A stretch of 52,746 nt of DNA from a virus: the IMG/VR virus record IMGVR_UViG_3300043568_000451, positions 1-52,746 of that record. One strand, written 5' to 3'. Under the pieces are notes generated by a model. It searched no databases and was not told where the DNA came from. It was given only the letters and a program-made list of their open reading frames with translations. Below, piece after piece: positions 13,977-22,056 of this stretch. Every line of letters starts with the position of its first letter. Position 1 is the first letter of the stretch. The position numbers were made by a program, and so were the translations under genes.

Positions 13977-16900
13977 TTGATTTCCTTTACATTCATAGTT
14001 CCATCGTCTAATTTTGATAGAACAACCCTACACTTCATTCCCTCACGCATTTTTGCAAGGGTCATTTTGTACATAGCTGGAAAAGCAATTGCTCTTGTCA
14101 ACTCCTTATTTCTATTTGACAACACTATATGGCTCATAGTTTTGCCTGCCTTTGTTACATATGGGGTAAAGTTTACAACTATATATTCGTCTTCTTCAAG
14201 ATCATACTCTTTTCGGTACAAATAGTCAACAAACATATCGTTTGATGAAGGGTCTATATCCGAAACCTTTATATACCTTGCTATTCTATTGTCTCCAACG
14301 AGGATGAAATACATCTGACCTACTTCAATTTGTGTCTGCTCATTATGAAAGAGTCCTATTGAACCAGTCTCATCTACAATCTCTACTCTTGCCCAGCCTG
14401 TTCCACGTTTAATTCCCTTTACCATTCCGAACATAACAAACGAGCCTAGGTCATCAAACTCTTCAATTGGTCTAGCCTGAGCTTTAACTCTTGGGGGAAT
14501 ACCTTCTAAATTAAATGTTGGTATGTTTAGATACTCATAGTAATTATCTTTTTCATTTCCACTTCTAGGATTATCTTTGAATGCTGCGGCACCAATTGCA
14601 TTAAGTGAACTAATTGCTCTACTATTTATACCGCTTCCTTTAGCAGAAGCAATAGAAATAAAATGATTGTAGTCAATATAAGGTCTGCTGTCAATAATTT
14701 TATTTGCAATGTTGTCAGATATAAACTTAATTTCAGATAATCCAAATCGGATTGCATTTTCTTGAAGTGAAAAATCAAGACCTGACTCGTTAATATGAGG
14801 CAGTAGCACCTTTAGTCCTAGACGTTTAGCCTCAATTAAATACTCCGTCCTAGCATCTTTATCATTTTCGTTTTTAAGAATTGAAAACATGAACTCAAGC
14901 GGATAATAAAACTTAAGCCAAGCAGTATAATAACTGAGCATAGAATAAGCAACGGCATGGGAACGATTAAAAGAATAACCAGCATGCGCTTCAAAATCGT
15001 GCCAGAGCGCCTCTGCCTTTTTCTTAGTAATGTGTTTTGAAGCCCCAATAACAAACCTATCTTTGAACTGGTCAAATTCTTTTGCATCTTTTTTCTTTCC
15101 AATAATCTTGCGGACCTTATCAGCCTCTGCCCAAGTCATACCGCCCAAGTGTACGCATGCCTGCATAACTTGCTCTTGATATATAATAACACCATAAGTG
15201 TTCTCGGTAAAAGGTTTCATTATAGTATGCATATAATCTACAGCCTCATTCCCGTGTTTACGCTTAATGTATGCAGCACCAACTGTATTCATGGCTCCTG
15301 GCCTCACAAGTGCATTGGATGCAACTAGATCCTCAAACTTATCTGTTCCCATTTTAATAAGAAGGTTAGTGTATGGTGTTGCTTCAGCTTGGAATACGCC
15401 CTTAGTAAATCCTTCGCTAAGCATTTTATAAACTTCTGGATCATCAAGCGTCATAGACGATAATATTATATCTTTGCCTGTCCTAGATTTAATTGATTTA
15501 AGGGTATCAGAAATTACAGATAAGGTCTTAAGCCCTAGTGCATCTAGTTTAATAAGACCTATATCTGCAACCGTATCCATATCGTATGCAACGACAGGAA
15601 TTCTTCCCGACACTTTATCTTGTGCGTCTTCTCTCGATTCAACTGGTGCAAACTTTCTTAAATCATCTTTTGCTACAACTACTCCAGCAGCATGTACGCC
15701 AACAGATCTAATTCTTCCACGCAATCTATCTGCAAGCCAAACTACTTCTGGATATTTAGCTCTAAATTCTTTTGTATTTGGAGAAGAAATAAAATCTTCA
15801 AAAGTATCAATTGATTTCATTGCACGATTAACCTCTTGAAGCGGAACCATAAAAATTCTTGCTGCGTCTCTAATTACACCTTTATCTTTAAAATAAGTGT
15901 ATGTGGAAATAGATGCTACATGTTTGAATTTTTTCTTTAAATATTCTTTTACTTCTTTACGACGACGGTCTTCGAAGTCTGTGTCAATATCTGGAAAGTC
16001 GTTACGTTCTGGATTAATAAATCTAAAAAATAGCAAGTCATATTCAATTGGGTCTACATCTGTAATGCCAAGCGCATAGCAGACCAACGAGCCTGCGGCA
16101 GAGCCACGACCTGGGCCAACCATAATATTATTTTCTTTTGCCCAGTTAATCATATCTGCCACAACTAAGAAATACGAGGCAAAGTTCTTAGATTTAATTA
16201 TCTCTAACTCTTCAATAAGTCTCTGGTCATATACGTCATTGCCTAGCCAGCTCTCTCTGAGGCGTAGCCTTTCTAGGCCTTCAAAAGCCATATCAGACAG
16301 TTTTTGGTCGGCATCTGTTTTAGGAACTGGAAGAAGGTCTAGCCCTTGATTAAAGTCATATTCGCCAATCTTCTTTTCAATTTCTATTGTATTTTCGTAA
16401 ATGTCTGTACGAGTAATTCCAGCTTTATTAAAGTCTGCCTCAATCTCTTCTCTAGACTGAATAAACAAGTTGTAGTCTTGGAAAGAAATTCTACGGTCTG
16501 GGTATAGATAATTAAATCTCTCCATCATATCTTTAATATTACGTGACATCTCAAAGTCCGAGTCTTTGTCAATTTTAGGAGATGTAGATAGGATCAGCAA
16601 TGCTTCCTCTAGTATTCTATCTTCTTCTTTAGCAAAGTGGGCGTCTCCTGTTGCCACCGCCTTAATGTTTAGATTGTCTGCTAATTCTAAAAGGGCAGAG
16701 TTGATCTCCACAGGGTTGTGTGATTGCACTTCCACGTAAAAATCTTGTCCAAAAGTTTGTTTAAAGCCCTTGAGAAGAAGTTCTGCTTCCTCCATGTTAC
16801 CCTTATCGATAGCCTTACTAATGAGTCCATTAAGACATCCGCTGAGAACGATAATGCCTTCGCTATATAGATCTAATATTTCTCTGTCAATTCTTGGCTT

Positions 16901-17254
16901 ATGATAAAAACCTTCATTCCAAGCAAGCTCCTGAAGGATATTAATATTCTCCAACCCCTTTTTATTTTTCGCTAGCAAAATAATGTGGTTGTAGGCTTGA
17001 ATAGATTTATCGGTTTTAGATGATCTATCAAATCTATCGGTTGGAGATATGTACGCCTCAACACCAAGAATTGGCTTAATGCCAGTTTCCTTTGCGGCAA
17101 TTTGCATATCTCTGTGTGAAGAGAGAGTGCCATGGTCTGTAATTGCAATCGCAGTTTGCCCAGCATCCAACGCTGCTTGGCATAATTCTTTAGGTGAATT
17201 TAGTCCATCCATTAATGAATAATAAGAATGAACATGTAAGTGTGTAAAACTCAT
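13973..17254 (-). CDS. dnaE: DNA polymerase III alpha subunit (DnaE) with intact PHP domain
   Basis: 1093 residues from the ATG at 17254 (MSFTHLHVHSYYS), which overlaps the upstream stop as TAATG; an ATG six codons earlier would invade that gene. The N-terminal PHP domain keeps a full nine-residue metal set: H7, H9, D16, H41, E66, H90, C140, D204, H206. This pattern is linked to proofreading activity in Mycobacterium DnaE1. The polymerase carries PGRGSAAGSL, catalytic D424 and D426 (PDIDTDF) and D571 (KLDALGL). HhH and OB domains follow, and the tau-binding C-terminal domain seems reduced. It is the probable phage replicase. Confidence 0.95.
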   Translation of the reverse strand: MSFTHLHVHSYYSLMDGLNSPKELCQAALDAGQTAIAITDHGTLSSHRDMQIAAKETGIKPILGVEAYISPTDRFDRSSKTDKSIQAYNHIILLAKNKKGLENINILQELAWNEGFYHKPRIDREILDLYSEGIIVLSGCLNGLISKAIDKGNMEEAELLLKGFKQTFGQDFYVEVQSHNPVEINSALLELADNLNIKAVATGDAHFAKEEDRILEEALLILSTSPKIDKDSDFEMSRNIKDMMERFNYLYPDRRISFQDYNLFIQSREEIEADFNKAGITRTDIYENTIEIEKKIGEYDFNQGLDLLPVPKTDADQKLSDMAFEGLERLRLRESWLGNDVYDQRLIEELEIIKSKNFASYFLVVADMINWAKENNIMVGPGRGSAAGSLVCYALGITDVDPIEYDLLFFRFINPERNDFPDIDTDFEDRRRKEVKEYLKKKFKHVASISTYTYFKDKGVIRDAARIFMVPLQEVNRAMKSIDTFEDFISSPNTKEFRAKYPEVVWLADRLRGRIRSVGVHAAGVVVAKDDLRKFAPVESREDAQDKVSGRIPVVAYDMDTVADIGLIKLDALGLKTLSVISDTLKSIKSRTGKDIILSSMTLDDPEVYKMLSEGFTKGVFQAEATPYTNLLIKMGTDKFEDLVASNALVRPGAMNTVGAAYIKRKHGNEAVDYMHTIMKPFTENTYGVIIYQEQVMQACVHLGGMTWAEADKVRKIIGKKKDAKEFDQFKDRFVIGASKHITKKKAEALWHDFEAHAGYSFNRSHAVAYSMLSYYTAWLKFYYPLEFMFSILKNENDKDARTEYLIEAKRLGLKVLLPHINESGLDFSLQENAIRFGLSEIKFISDNIANKIIDSRPYIDYNHFISIASAKGSGINSRAISSLNAIGAAAFKDNPRSGNEKDNYYEYLNIPTFNLEGIPPRVKAQARPIEEFDDLGSFVMFGMVKGIKRGTGWARVEIVDETGSIGLFHNEQTQIEVGQMYFILVGDNRIARYIKVSDIDPSSNDMFVDYLYRKEYDLEEDEYIVVNFTPYVTKAGKTMSHIVLSNRNKELTRAIAFPAMYKMTLAKMREGMKCRVVLSKLDDGTMNVKEIK

Positions 17255-17460
17255 TAATATCCGCCCATGCATTCATTCCTTGTATGATAAAGTCTTGTCT
17301 TAATCATAGTTTTTTTGTTTGGTGCATAAAGCTCTTTCCCACAACATGCAGATTTTAAATTCCATTCTCTTGCAAAGAAGTCGTACCACATACCCTTATA
17401 GTTTTTATATTTATTAGCAACAAATGTCTCAAACGGATCTGGGATTTCATATGTAGGCAT
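17254..17460 (-). CDS. small hypothetical protein upstream of dnaE
   Basis: 68 residues, not recognised. Aromatic and basic (NKYKNYKGMWYDFFAREW), with SACCGKEL and NECMGG cysteines that might bind zinc (CC...C). Its stop overlaps the dnaE start (TAATG), so it is the first gene of the dnaE operon. The ATG follows a TAAAAT -10 box by six bases and has no ribosome binding site, so the mRNA is probably leaderless. Confidence 0.72.
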   Translation of the reverse strand: MPTYEIPDPFETFVANKYKNYKGMWYDFFAREWNLKSACCGKELYAPNKKTMIKTRLYHTRNECMGGY

Positions 17461-17466
17461 AATGTT

Positions 17467-17495
17467 ATTTTACTAAATAAAGCAGGGGCAGTCAA
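17467..17495 (-). promoter_or_regulatory. promoter of the dnaE operon, -35 box inside a terminator
   Basis: TTGACT (17495-17490), 17-base spacer, TAAAAT (17472-17467). The -35 box begins in the loop and runs into the 3' arm of the terminator hairpin that ends the ssb transcript. Six bases (AACATT) separate the -10 box from ATG at 17460. Confidence 0.75.
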
Positions 17496-17508
17496 TAGAC
17501 TGCCCCTG
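17483..17508 (-). terminator. intrinsic terminator after ssb
   Basis: An 11-base-pair perfect GC-rich stem (CAGGGGCAGTC with its complement), a four-base loop, then CTTTATTTAG on the transcribed strand. It ends the SSB-like gene and overlaps the promoter of the next operon. Confidence 0.88.
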
Positions 17509-17519
17509 ACTATAAATAG

Positions 17520-18197
17520 TTACCAGACTAAATTGCTGTCTGAGTCTGAAGCAGTAGGAGCTTCATGGCTTCCGCCTTCTCCGTTAAAAAATCCTTCTTG
17601 CTCTGTATAAGGCAAATCTCGAATTGCTGTTGTCTCCAAGTCGTACAATTCAAGTGCTGAGGAATCAAAAGGTGCCTCATCTTTAGCCAAAGGAATGATT
17701 GTGTAGCTTGTATCTGTCTTTGTTCCTGTGCGCTTAATGCGCCACATTAGATTGCTGATAGAACCCATTTCGCCAGCGTACTCAATAAGAGTTGGCGTAA
17801 TTGTTTTACCACTCGAACCTTGAGAAAGAATTGCTACGTATGGCTCTTCTTTGCCATCATCAATTAATACGTTCATGTAAAGTCGTGAACGACCTTTCCA
17901 TCCCGCCTTATAATCTTTACGGTGTTGTTCGCAACCGTAGCACTTGCCTTGATCTTCCATTGAACATAGTGCCTTGCGCTTGTAGTCTTTAGGGTTAGTA
18001 TGCTCTACGGCAATAAAACCCAAACCATTTTTTTCGTTGTACATTGGTGAGTCAGGATCTAGTTCTTGCAGGAAGCGAACTTTTACGCTTTCCGCATCTT
18101 CTAGCTTTGCCCAACGTGCTTTTGTTCCGTCACCTTCGCTGTATGAAGGCTTGTCCATAACTTGATTTAATCCTTTTAGACCTTTTACGATACCCAT
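17520..18197 (-). CDS. single-stranded DNA-binding protein, gp32-like
   Basis: 225 residues. A central zinc site is visible as CSMEDQGKCYGCEQH (three cysteines and a histidine), resembling the zinc module in T4 gp32. Basic and aromatic segments before and after (WAKLEDAESVKVRFLQEL, WKGRSRLYMNVLI, ISNLMWRIKRTG) suit an OB fold gripping single-stranded DNA. The tail ends in acidic/serine residues and a terminal tryptophan (ASDSDSNLVW), as in SSBs that recruit partners through their C-terminus. Its own promoter and terminator and its position between primase and polymerase genes support the call. Alternative: another replication zinc protein. Confidence 0.65.
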   Translation of the reverse strand: MGIVKGLKGLNQVMDKPSYSEGDGTKARWAKLEDAESVKVRFLQELDPDSPMYNEKNGLGFIAVEHTNPKDYKRKALCSMEDQGKCYGCEQHRKDYKAGWKGRSRLYMNVLIDDGKEEPYVAILSQGSSGKTITPTLIEYAGEMGSISNLMWRIKRTGTKTDTSYTIIPLAKDEAPFDSSALELYDLETTAIRDLPYTEQEGFFNGEGGSHEAPTASDSDSNLVW

Positions 18198-18245
18198 TGT
18201 ATCTCCTTATTGTATAGTTGATGGTGTAAATCCATCTGTTTATTT

Positions 18246-18274
18246 AGTATATCATATCCATGAGCGATATTCAA
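18246..18274 (-). promoter_or_regulatory. promoter of ssb
   Basis: TTGAAT (18274-18269), 17-base spacer, TATACT (18251-18246) with TGA before the hexamer. It overlaps the end of the primase gene. The leader of about 45 bases contains a small GATGG/CCATC hairpin and AAGGAG before ATG, which fits strong monocistronic expression of an abundant SSB. Confidence 0.8.
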
Positions 18275-19247
18275 TATCTGATACGGATTTTTTTATGCAT
18301 ATTTTTATTTCTTCTTCAGTTAAATCACCAGCATCCTTAGCCTTATTTGGATATATCTCACGATATCCAAAAGAGGCCCAAGAAATATCTTTATTTCTAA
18401 GCTTACTAGAAATAGATTTGCCTAATTCCCTGCCAGCTTCATCTGCATCTGTCATAATTATTATCTTATTAAAATGTCTATTTAATAAAGATTGTTGCTC
18501 ATTAGACAAAAATCCACCTAGGGTTGCCACGACATTGGGGAATCCCGCCTGATGAATTCTTATTGCATCAAAGTTTGACTCACAAACTATCACCTGGTCT
18601 CCTATTTTTTTTGCTCTATGAATGTTGAATAAAGTTTTGCTTTTTGGAAGGTTAGTGCTATTTTTAAAAGTCTTTCCCTCAATAGATCTACCAACTATTC
18701 CAATTGGAATTCCATCTGGACTATGAACTGGAGTAACAATCATATTCATTGCTGGTGAGTAACCAAGACCAAAGTGTTTCATAGACTCTACGCTAATACC
18801 TCTAGATTCTAAATAAGATCTAGCATTACCGTTACGAGCAAGATCGGAATGAAGTCTATCTAATGTTTCTTGTGAAAATTCTTCGAAGGCTGGTTTCTCT
18901 TCAAGCATATCTTCCATAATTTCATCAAAGTTATCTAACGCTTCTGTTTCTTTGGCTGCGATTAATCTTAAAGATTGAAAATCATTTTTATGCATAGTGC
19001 GTTTGATTAAATCAACTAAAGTGCCAGTCTCTCCGCAAGCAGGGTTGAAGCAAATAAATGCACCAGATGTTTGGCTTACGCTAAAGCTAGACGTATGTCT
19101 ATTAGAATGAAATGGGCAGTAGCATAGAAAATCATTGCCTGTTGCGCCAACAATATTAAGTCCTATTTCAGCTAAGACTGATTTAATATGGCTTGGGGCG
19201 TAGTCCTTGGTATCAATTTGTTTTGAGTTGTACCCTCGAATTGCCAT
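18252..19247 (-). CDS. DnaG-like primase
   Basis: 331 residues. The start at 19247 (MAIRGYNSK) is preferred because AAGGAAGAAGG lies directly upstream; the longer form would begin inside the preceding gene without such a signal. The N-terminal zinc finger is FLCYCPFHSNRHTSSFSVS with FICFNPACGETGTLVDL (CxxH...CxxxxC). The Toprim domain shows VIVCESNFDAIRIHQAG (glutamate) and IIIMTDADEAGRELG (DxD). It makes RNA primers next to the DnaB-like helicase encoded upstream. The C-terminal helicase-binding domain is short or missing. Confidence 0.9.
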   Translation of the reverse strand: MAIRGYNSKQIDTKDYAPSHIKSVLAEIGLNIVGATGNDFLCYCPFHSNRHTSSFSVSQTSGAFICFNPACGETGTLVDLIKRTMHKNDFQSLRLIAAKETEALDNFDEIMEDMLEEKPAFEEFSQETLDRLHSDLARNGNARSYLESRGISVESMKHFGLGYSPAMNMIVTPVHSPDGIPIGIVGRSIEGKTFKNSTNLPKSKTLFNIHRAKKIGDQVIVCESNFDAIRIHQAGFPNVVATLGGFLSNEQQSLLNRHFNKIIIMTDADEAGRELGKSISSKLRNKDISWASFGYREIYPNKAKDAGDLTEEEIKICIKKSVSDIEYRSWI

Positions 19248-19474
19248 GCCTTCTTCCTTCCCACATATATCCCGTGGAGAGTCATTAAGAATCTCCATGT
19301 TTGTCCAGTAAACTCTATTGAGAAAGCTGGATCAATATCTAATACCCTTATATATCCTTTACCACGCATATCTTGTGTTAATAAGTTTTCGTACTGAGGC
19401 CTTAAACTTATAATTTGACTGTCGTCATTAAACTCTACGGCAATTTGAAATCTTTTAATTCTTTTGTGCGTCAT
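19172..19474 (-). CDS. hypothetical protein between helicase and primase
   Basis: 100 residues from the ATG at 19474 (MTHKRIKRFQIAVEF). Not recognised. It looks like a small beta-rich domain: IAVEFNDDSQIISLRPQY, YIRVLDIDPAFSIEFTG, WRFLMTLHGIYVGRKKAWQF. It overlaps the helicase end by 20 bases and the primase start by 76. The long overlap with the primase start codes for both proteins in different frames. It may connect helicase and primase, but that is only positional. Confidence 0.65.
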   Translation of the reverse strand: MTHKRIKRFQIAVEFNDDSQIISLRPQYENLLTQDMRGKGYIRVLDIDPAFSIEFTGQTWRFLMTLHGIYVGRKKAWQFEGTTQNKLIPRTTPQAILNQS

Positions 19475-20702
19475 TTGCAAACGGATTTTCGTAAATCTCT
19501 TTGACGATACCCCTGTTAATATCCCAATCTAAAAATACACCGAAGTCGTGTCCGTGTCTATTCTTTCTAGAAACAATTTCAATCATGTCTGTACCCTTGT
19601 ACTTGTGAATAGCCATAGCCATATCTGCATCGTACTCAATTGCTTTTGACCAAGCAACTTGACTCATCATGGGTGGGTTATCTTGATCTGTAATATCGTC
19701 TGCTGTAGCAGCGGTAATATCAATAATAGGAATATTATTTCTTACTGCTAAGTTTTTAAACTCACGAGATATATTCATATTACGTTCTGTTGGAGCCTTG
19801 GAGTTATTATTATCTGTAAACAATTGATGATAGTCTAGGATAACAATATCTGGTTTGTGCTGGTCTATCTTTGCTTGAATAGCATTTGGTGTCACATTTC
19901 CAGAGCCCTCATTTGATACTAAGATAAACTTATTCTTGTCTACAAATTTCTTTCCCGACCAAGTTCTGAAATCGTCAATATTAATATCGCCCTTTGCAAA
20001 ATCGCTAGCTTTAAATAAACCTGAGCCCAGCATTGTATAAATTCTGTCACGCATATTCTCTGGTGTCATTTCAAGAGAAACAATCATGGGCTTAAATCCC
20101 TGCTCCCATGCCTTGCAGGCAAGGTAGGATGTAAACCATGTCTTTCCTTTCCCTGGCCAGCCAATGGCCACTATAAGGTGTCCTGGAGCCATTCCAGTGG
20201 GGTATGCAAGGTCGATTGACTGGAACCCAGTCTTAATACCTGGAGAACCGCCCATCTGGGCTGTACGGGCCTTTAAAGCCTCTAAATGCTTAATGGCTTT
20301 ATCTGCATCAGTTATATCTAGGTCACGGACATTATTTGTATATTTGTTTAAGCTAGAAAGCTGGGACTGAAGTTCGGCAATAACTCTAGAAGCAACATCT
20401 TCTTTTAGCATGGATCCGCCACGAATTAAAATACTCTTTAGTCTGCTAGACAAGAACTCATTCTTAAGGTTATCTAGATAATATGCAGTTTCTGCTGTTG
20501 CATTTAGGTCTGGCTCAAAGTCTTTAAATTTTTCTTGTAGGATTCCAATTTCTGGTATAGCCTTAAACTTATTATAATAAGACTTTAGACCATCCCAAAC
20601 ATCTCCATGAGAGGTAAATAGCTCATCGACATTTTCTGCCATAACAGTGCTTATATCTTTATTCTTACATATAGCAGAAATTAGTGTTGCTTCTGTATTC
20701 AT
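19455..20702 (-). CDS. dnaB: DnaB-like replicative helicase
   Basis: 415 residues. The RecA-like C-terminal motor is clear: KTGFQSIDLAYPTGMAPGHL, Walker A in GWPGKGKTW, MIVSLEMTPENMRDRI (motif H1a), Walker B in DIVILDYHQLF, and DADMAMAIHKYKGTDMIEI with the SRKNRHG arginine-finger segment. The N-terminal domain (first about 130 residues) is the DnaB-N type helical part. It unwinds DNA 5'-3' ahead of the DnaE polymerase. A 106-residue gene just upstream may load it. TATAG-type overlap with that gene indicates one operon. Confidence 0.93.
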   Translation of the reverse strand: MNTEATLISAICKNKDISTVMAENVDELFTSHGDVWDGLKSYYNKFKAIPEIGILQEKFKDFEPDLNATAETAYYLDNLKNEFLSSRLKSILIRGGSMLKEDVASRVIAELQSQLSSLNKYTNNVRDLDITDADKAIKHLEALKARTAQMGGSPGIKTGFQSIDLAYPTGMAPGHLIVAIGWPGKGKTWFTSYLACKAWEQGFKPMIVSLEMTPENMRDRIYTMLGSGLFKASDFAKGDINIDDFRTWSGKKFVDKNKFILVSNEGSGNVTPNAIQAKIDQHKPDIVILDYHQLFTDNNNSKAPTERNMNISREFKNLAVRNNIPIIDITAATADDITDQDNPPMMSQVAWSKAIEYDADMAMAIHKYKGTDMIEIVSRKNRHGHDFGVFLDWDINRGIVKEIYENPFANDAQKN

Positions 20703-21019
20703 AGCCCGCCTTCTTCCACCATCTTTTTAGTAGACTCTCGCAGTAGTCGGCGTGTCTCAATATCCTTTTGTAACTCTATTCTAGCATTTTCCATTTTATC
20801 AAAGTTATAATAAAAGAATTGTAACGGGTGTCCTGTTTTTTCTAGGCTAAAATAATAATTCAATAAGTCATTTGCCTTATGAAATCCTACGCTATCAATT
20901 ACATCCTGCATGGCCCATTTTTCTCTAAACTTATTTAATACAGGAAGCCTGCCATATCTTTCTTTATAAAGATTTTGATAATTTGTTATAAGGATATATG
21001 GCTCTCTATTATTTGCCAA
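20699..21019 (-). CDS. hypothetical helical protein upstream of helicase
   Basis: 106 residues, not assigned. Helical and basic: YQNLYKERYGRLPVLNKFRE, DVIDSVGFHKANDLLNYYF, then FFYYNFDKMENARIELQKDI and RRLLRESTKKMVEEGG. The gene starts ten bases inside the end of the previous gene and overlaps the helicase start by four. Many phages place a helicase loader or a helicase-binding factor here, so that is the leading guess, with no motif to prove it. Confidence 0.7.
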   Translation of the reverse strand: MANNREPYILITNYQNLYKERYGRLPVLNKFREKWAMQDVIDSVGFHKANDLLNYYFSLEKTGHPLQFFYYNFDKMENARIELQKDIETRRLLRESTKKMVEEGGL

Positions 21020-21212
21020 TTTTCAGCTCTTCCTCTATTTCACCAATTTTTTGAATTAGCTTTTTTTCTACAAATCCGTAAACTCTTTCTGTAGCAATAT
21101 CTACTGTTTCTCCAGAACGGGCATCATCTTCTATGCCAACATTTATCCTGATGCTTTCATAGTTACCAAGATTTCTAGTAAAAGAAAGATCAACCTTTAC
21201 TCTTGTTGTCAT
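21009..21212 (-). CDS. small conserved-looking hypothetical protein
   Basis: 67 residues. A beta-rich first half (RVKVDLSFTRNLGNYESIRI, NVGIEDDAR) and a charged helix at the end (VYGFVEKKLIQKIGEIEEEL). No known motif. Proteins with this strand-helix layout are frequent beside phage replication genes and lack a known role. It is coupled by ATGA to the upstream zinc-finger mini-gene and overlaps the downstream gene by 11 bases. Confidence 0.68.
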   Translation of the reverse strand: MTTRVKVDLSFTRNLGNYESIRINVGIEDDARSGETVDIATERVYGFVEKKLIQKIGEIEEELKIGK

Positions 21213-21322
21213 TTGTGCTCCGCCTTCTTATGTCTAGTTAATGTATCGCTGGCAAATATCCCCCAGCGAACTTCTATATCTCTTTTACAAATATCGCAGG
21301 TAGCCATCCTACTTTTTTCCAT
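21209..21322 (-). CDS. 37-residue zinc-finger miniprotein
   Basis: Reads MEKSRMATCDICKRDIEVRW and ends DTLTRHKKAEHK. Cys-x2-Cys and His-x4-His spaced like a C2H2 finger make almost the whole protein. An internal ATG (MATCDIC) after AGTAGG is an alternative start. The stop overlaps the next start (ATGA), and the gene overlaps the upstream mini-gene by 14 bases, both arguing for translation. Likely a nucleic-acid or protein binding finger. Confidence 0.6.
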   Translation of the reverse strand: MEKSRMATCDICKRDIEVRWGIFASDTLTRHKKAEHK

Positions 21323-21440
21323 CTTCTACCTTTTTTATTATAACAGGGCCGTTCTTGGAATTCCACTCCTCAACTTCTTTTTCTCTTTTACGTTTTTTGG
21401 AAGCGCCAGTCTCAAGTGTATATATTGGGTTGTAACTCAT
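21309..21440 (-). CDS. 43-residue basic miniprotein
   Basis: Reads MSYNPIYTLETGASKKRKRE, then KEVEEWNSKNGPVIIKKVED. Strongly basic in the middle and not recognised. It is placed between the HTH protein gene and the zinc-finger miniprotein with overlaps on each side, so it is part of the same tight operon. GGCGGAGTA upstream of its ATG may act as a ribosome binding site. Confidence 0.5.
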   Translation of the reverse strand: MSYNPIYTLETGASKKRKREKEVEEWNSKNGPVIIKKVEDGKK

Positions 21441-21922
21441 TACTCCGCCTTCCATACTGGTACAAAACCGTCTACGGTCTTAGTATACAATATAAAGCTG
21501 TGTTTGAGAAGAGCCAATAATTCTGCCTTAGACGGAACATTTTTGGAGTGACCTGCTTCTAATATATATTGATGTAAATCTAATATATCTTTGTCGCTAA
21601 ACATATACTTATACCAAACATCTTCTGAGGCACTGCCTATTGGATAAATTTTTTGTGGAGACTTAATTTTTCCTTCTAGAATATACTCTTGTATTGTAAC
21701 CCTATGTTTATTCAACATTGAGGCAACCTGAACAATACTATAAGCACTTCCCATATTTTTATCTACTTCTGAATATGGGTAAAGCATTCTTTTCTTATCT
21801 AAATACGACCAAGCAATCAATTGATCTTTAGCTCTAGATAAGCTAAGAGTCTTATGTATCTTCTCGTTTAAGAAGAAATACCGTACTTCTTTGAGTGATT
21901 TTCTTCTAGTGTCTCTAGCCAT
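21440..21922 (-). CDS. helix-turn-helix DNA-binding protein
   Basis: 160 residues. The middle reads AYSIVQVASMLNKHRVTIQE, then a turn and YIGS-like linker to SDKDILDLHQYI, resembling an excisionase/MerR-type winged helix that reads a site. The N-terminus is basic (MARDTRRKSLKEVRYFF). The C-terminal 40 residues (KAELLALLKHSFILYTKTVD) may be a partner-binding region. Its start lies 55 bases inside the end of the preceding zinc-ribbon gene. It could be an early regulator, perhaps acting on the palindromic promoter about 1 kb upstream; untested. Confidence 0.62.
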   Translation of the reverse strand: MARDTRRKSLKEVRYFFLNEKIHKTLSLSRAKDQLIAWSYLDKKRMLYPYSEVDKNMGSAYSIVQVASMLNKHRVTIQEYILEGKIKSPQKIYPIGSASEDVWYKYMFSDKDILDLHQYILEAGHSKNVPSKAELLALLKHSFILYTKTVDGFVPVWKAE

Positions 21923-22056
21923 TTGCCCATCTTATTTGTATTTTTATTCATCATCCAGCGCTTGCCGCACATGATGCAAAACAATTCCATATGCATTTTT
22001 TGAGAGAATACTCTGTCTACAAAAACTCTCCCTCCGCATTTATTACACTTAATCAT
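21868..22056 (-). CDS. zinc-ribbon protein
   Basis: 62 residues from the ATG at 22056, whose ATGA overlaps the phosphoesterase stop. IKCNKCGGRVFVDRVFS and ELFCIMCGKRWMM supply two CxxC pairs about 24 residues apart, a standard zinc ribbon. The rest is charged (NTNKMGKWLETLEENHSKKY). Ribbons of this kind occur in phage transcription or recombination modulators; the specific role is unknown. Confidence 0.7.
   Translation of the reverse strand: MIKCNKCGGRVFVDRVFSQKMHMELFCIMCGKRWMMNKNTNKMGKWLETLEENHSKKYGISS

Noticed and set aside
13973-17272. Longer dnaE start at 17272
   Set aside because: It would run inside the previous gene; the ATG at 17254 overlaps that gene's stop as TAATG and starts the conserved PHP sequence.
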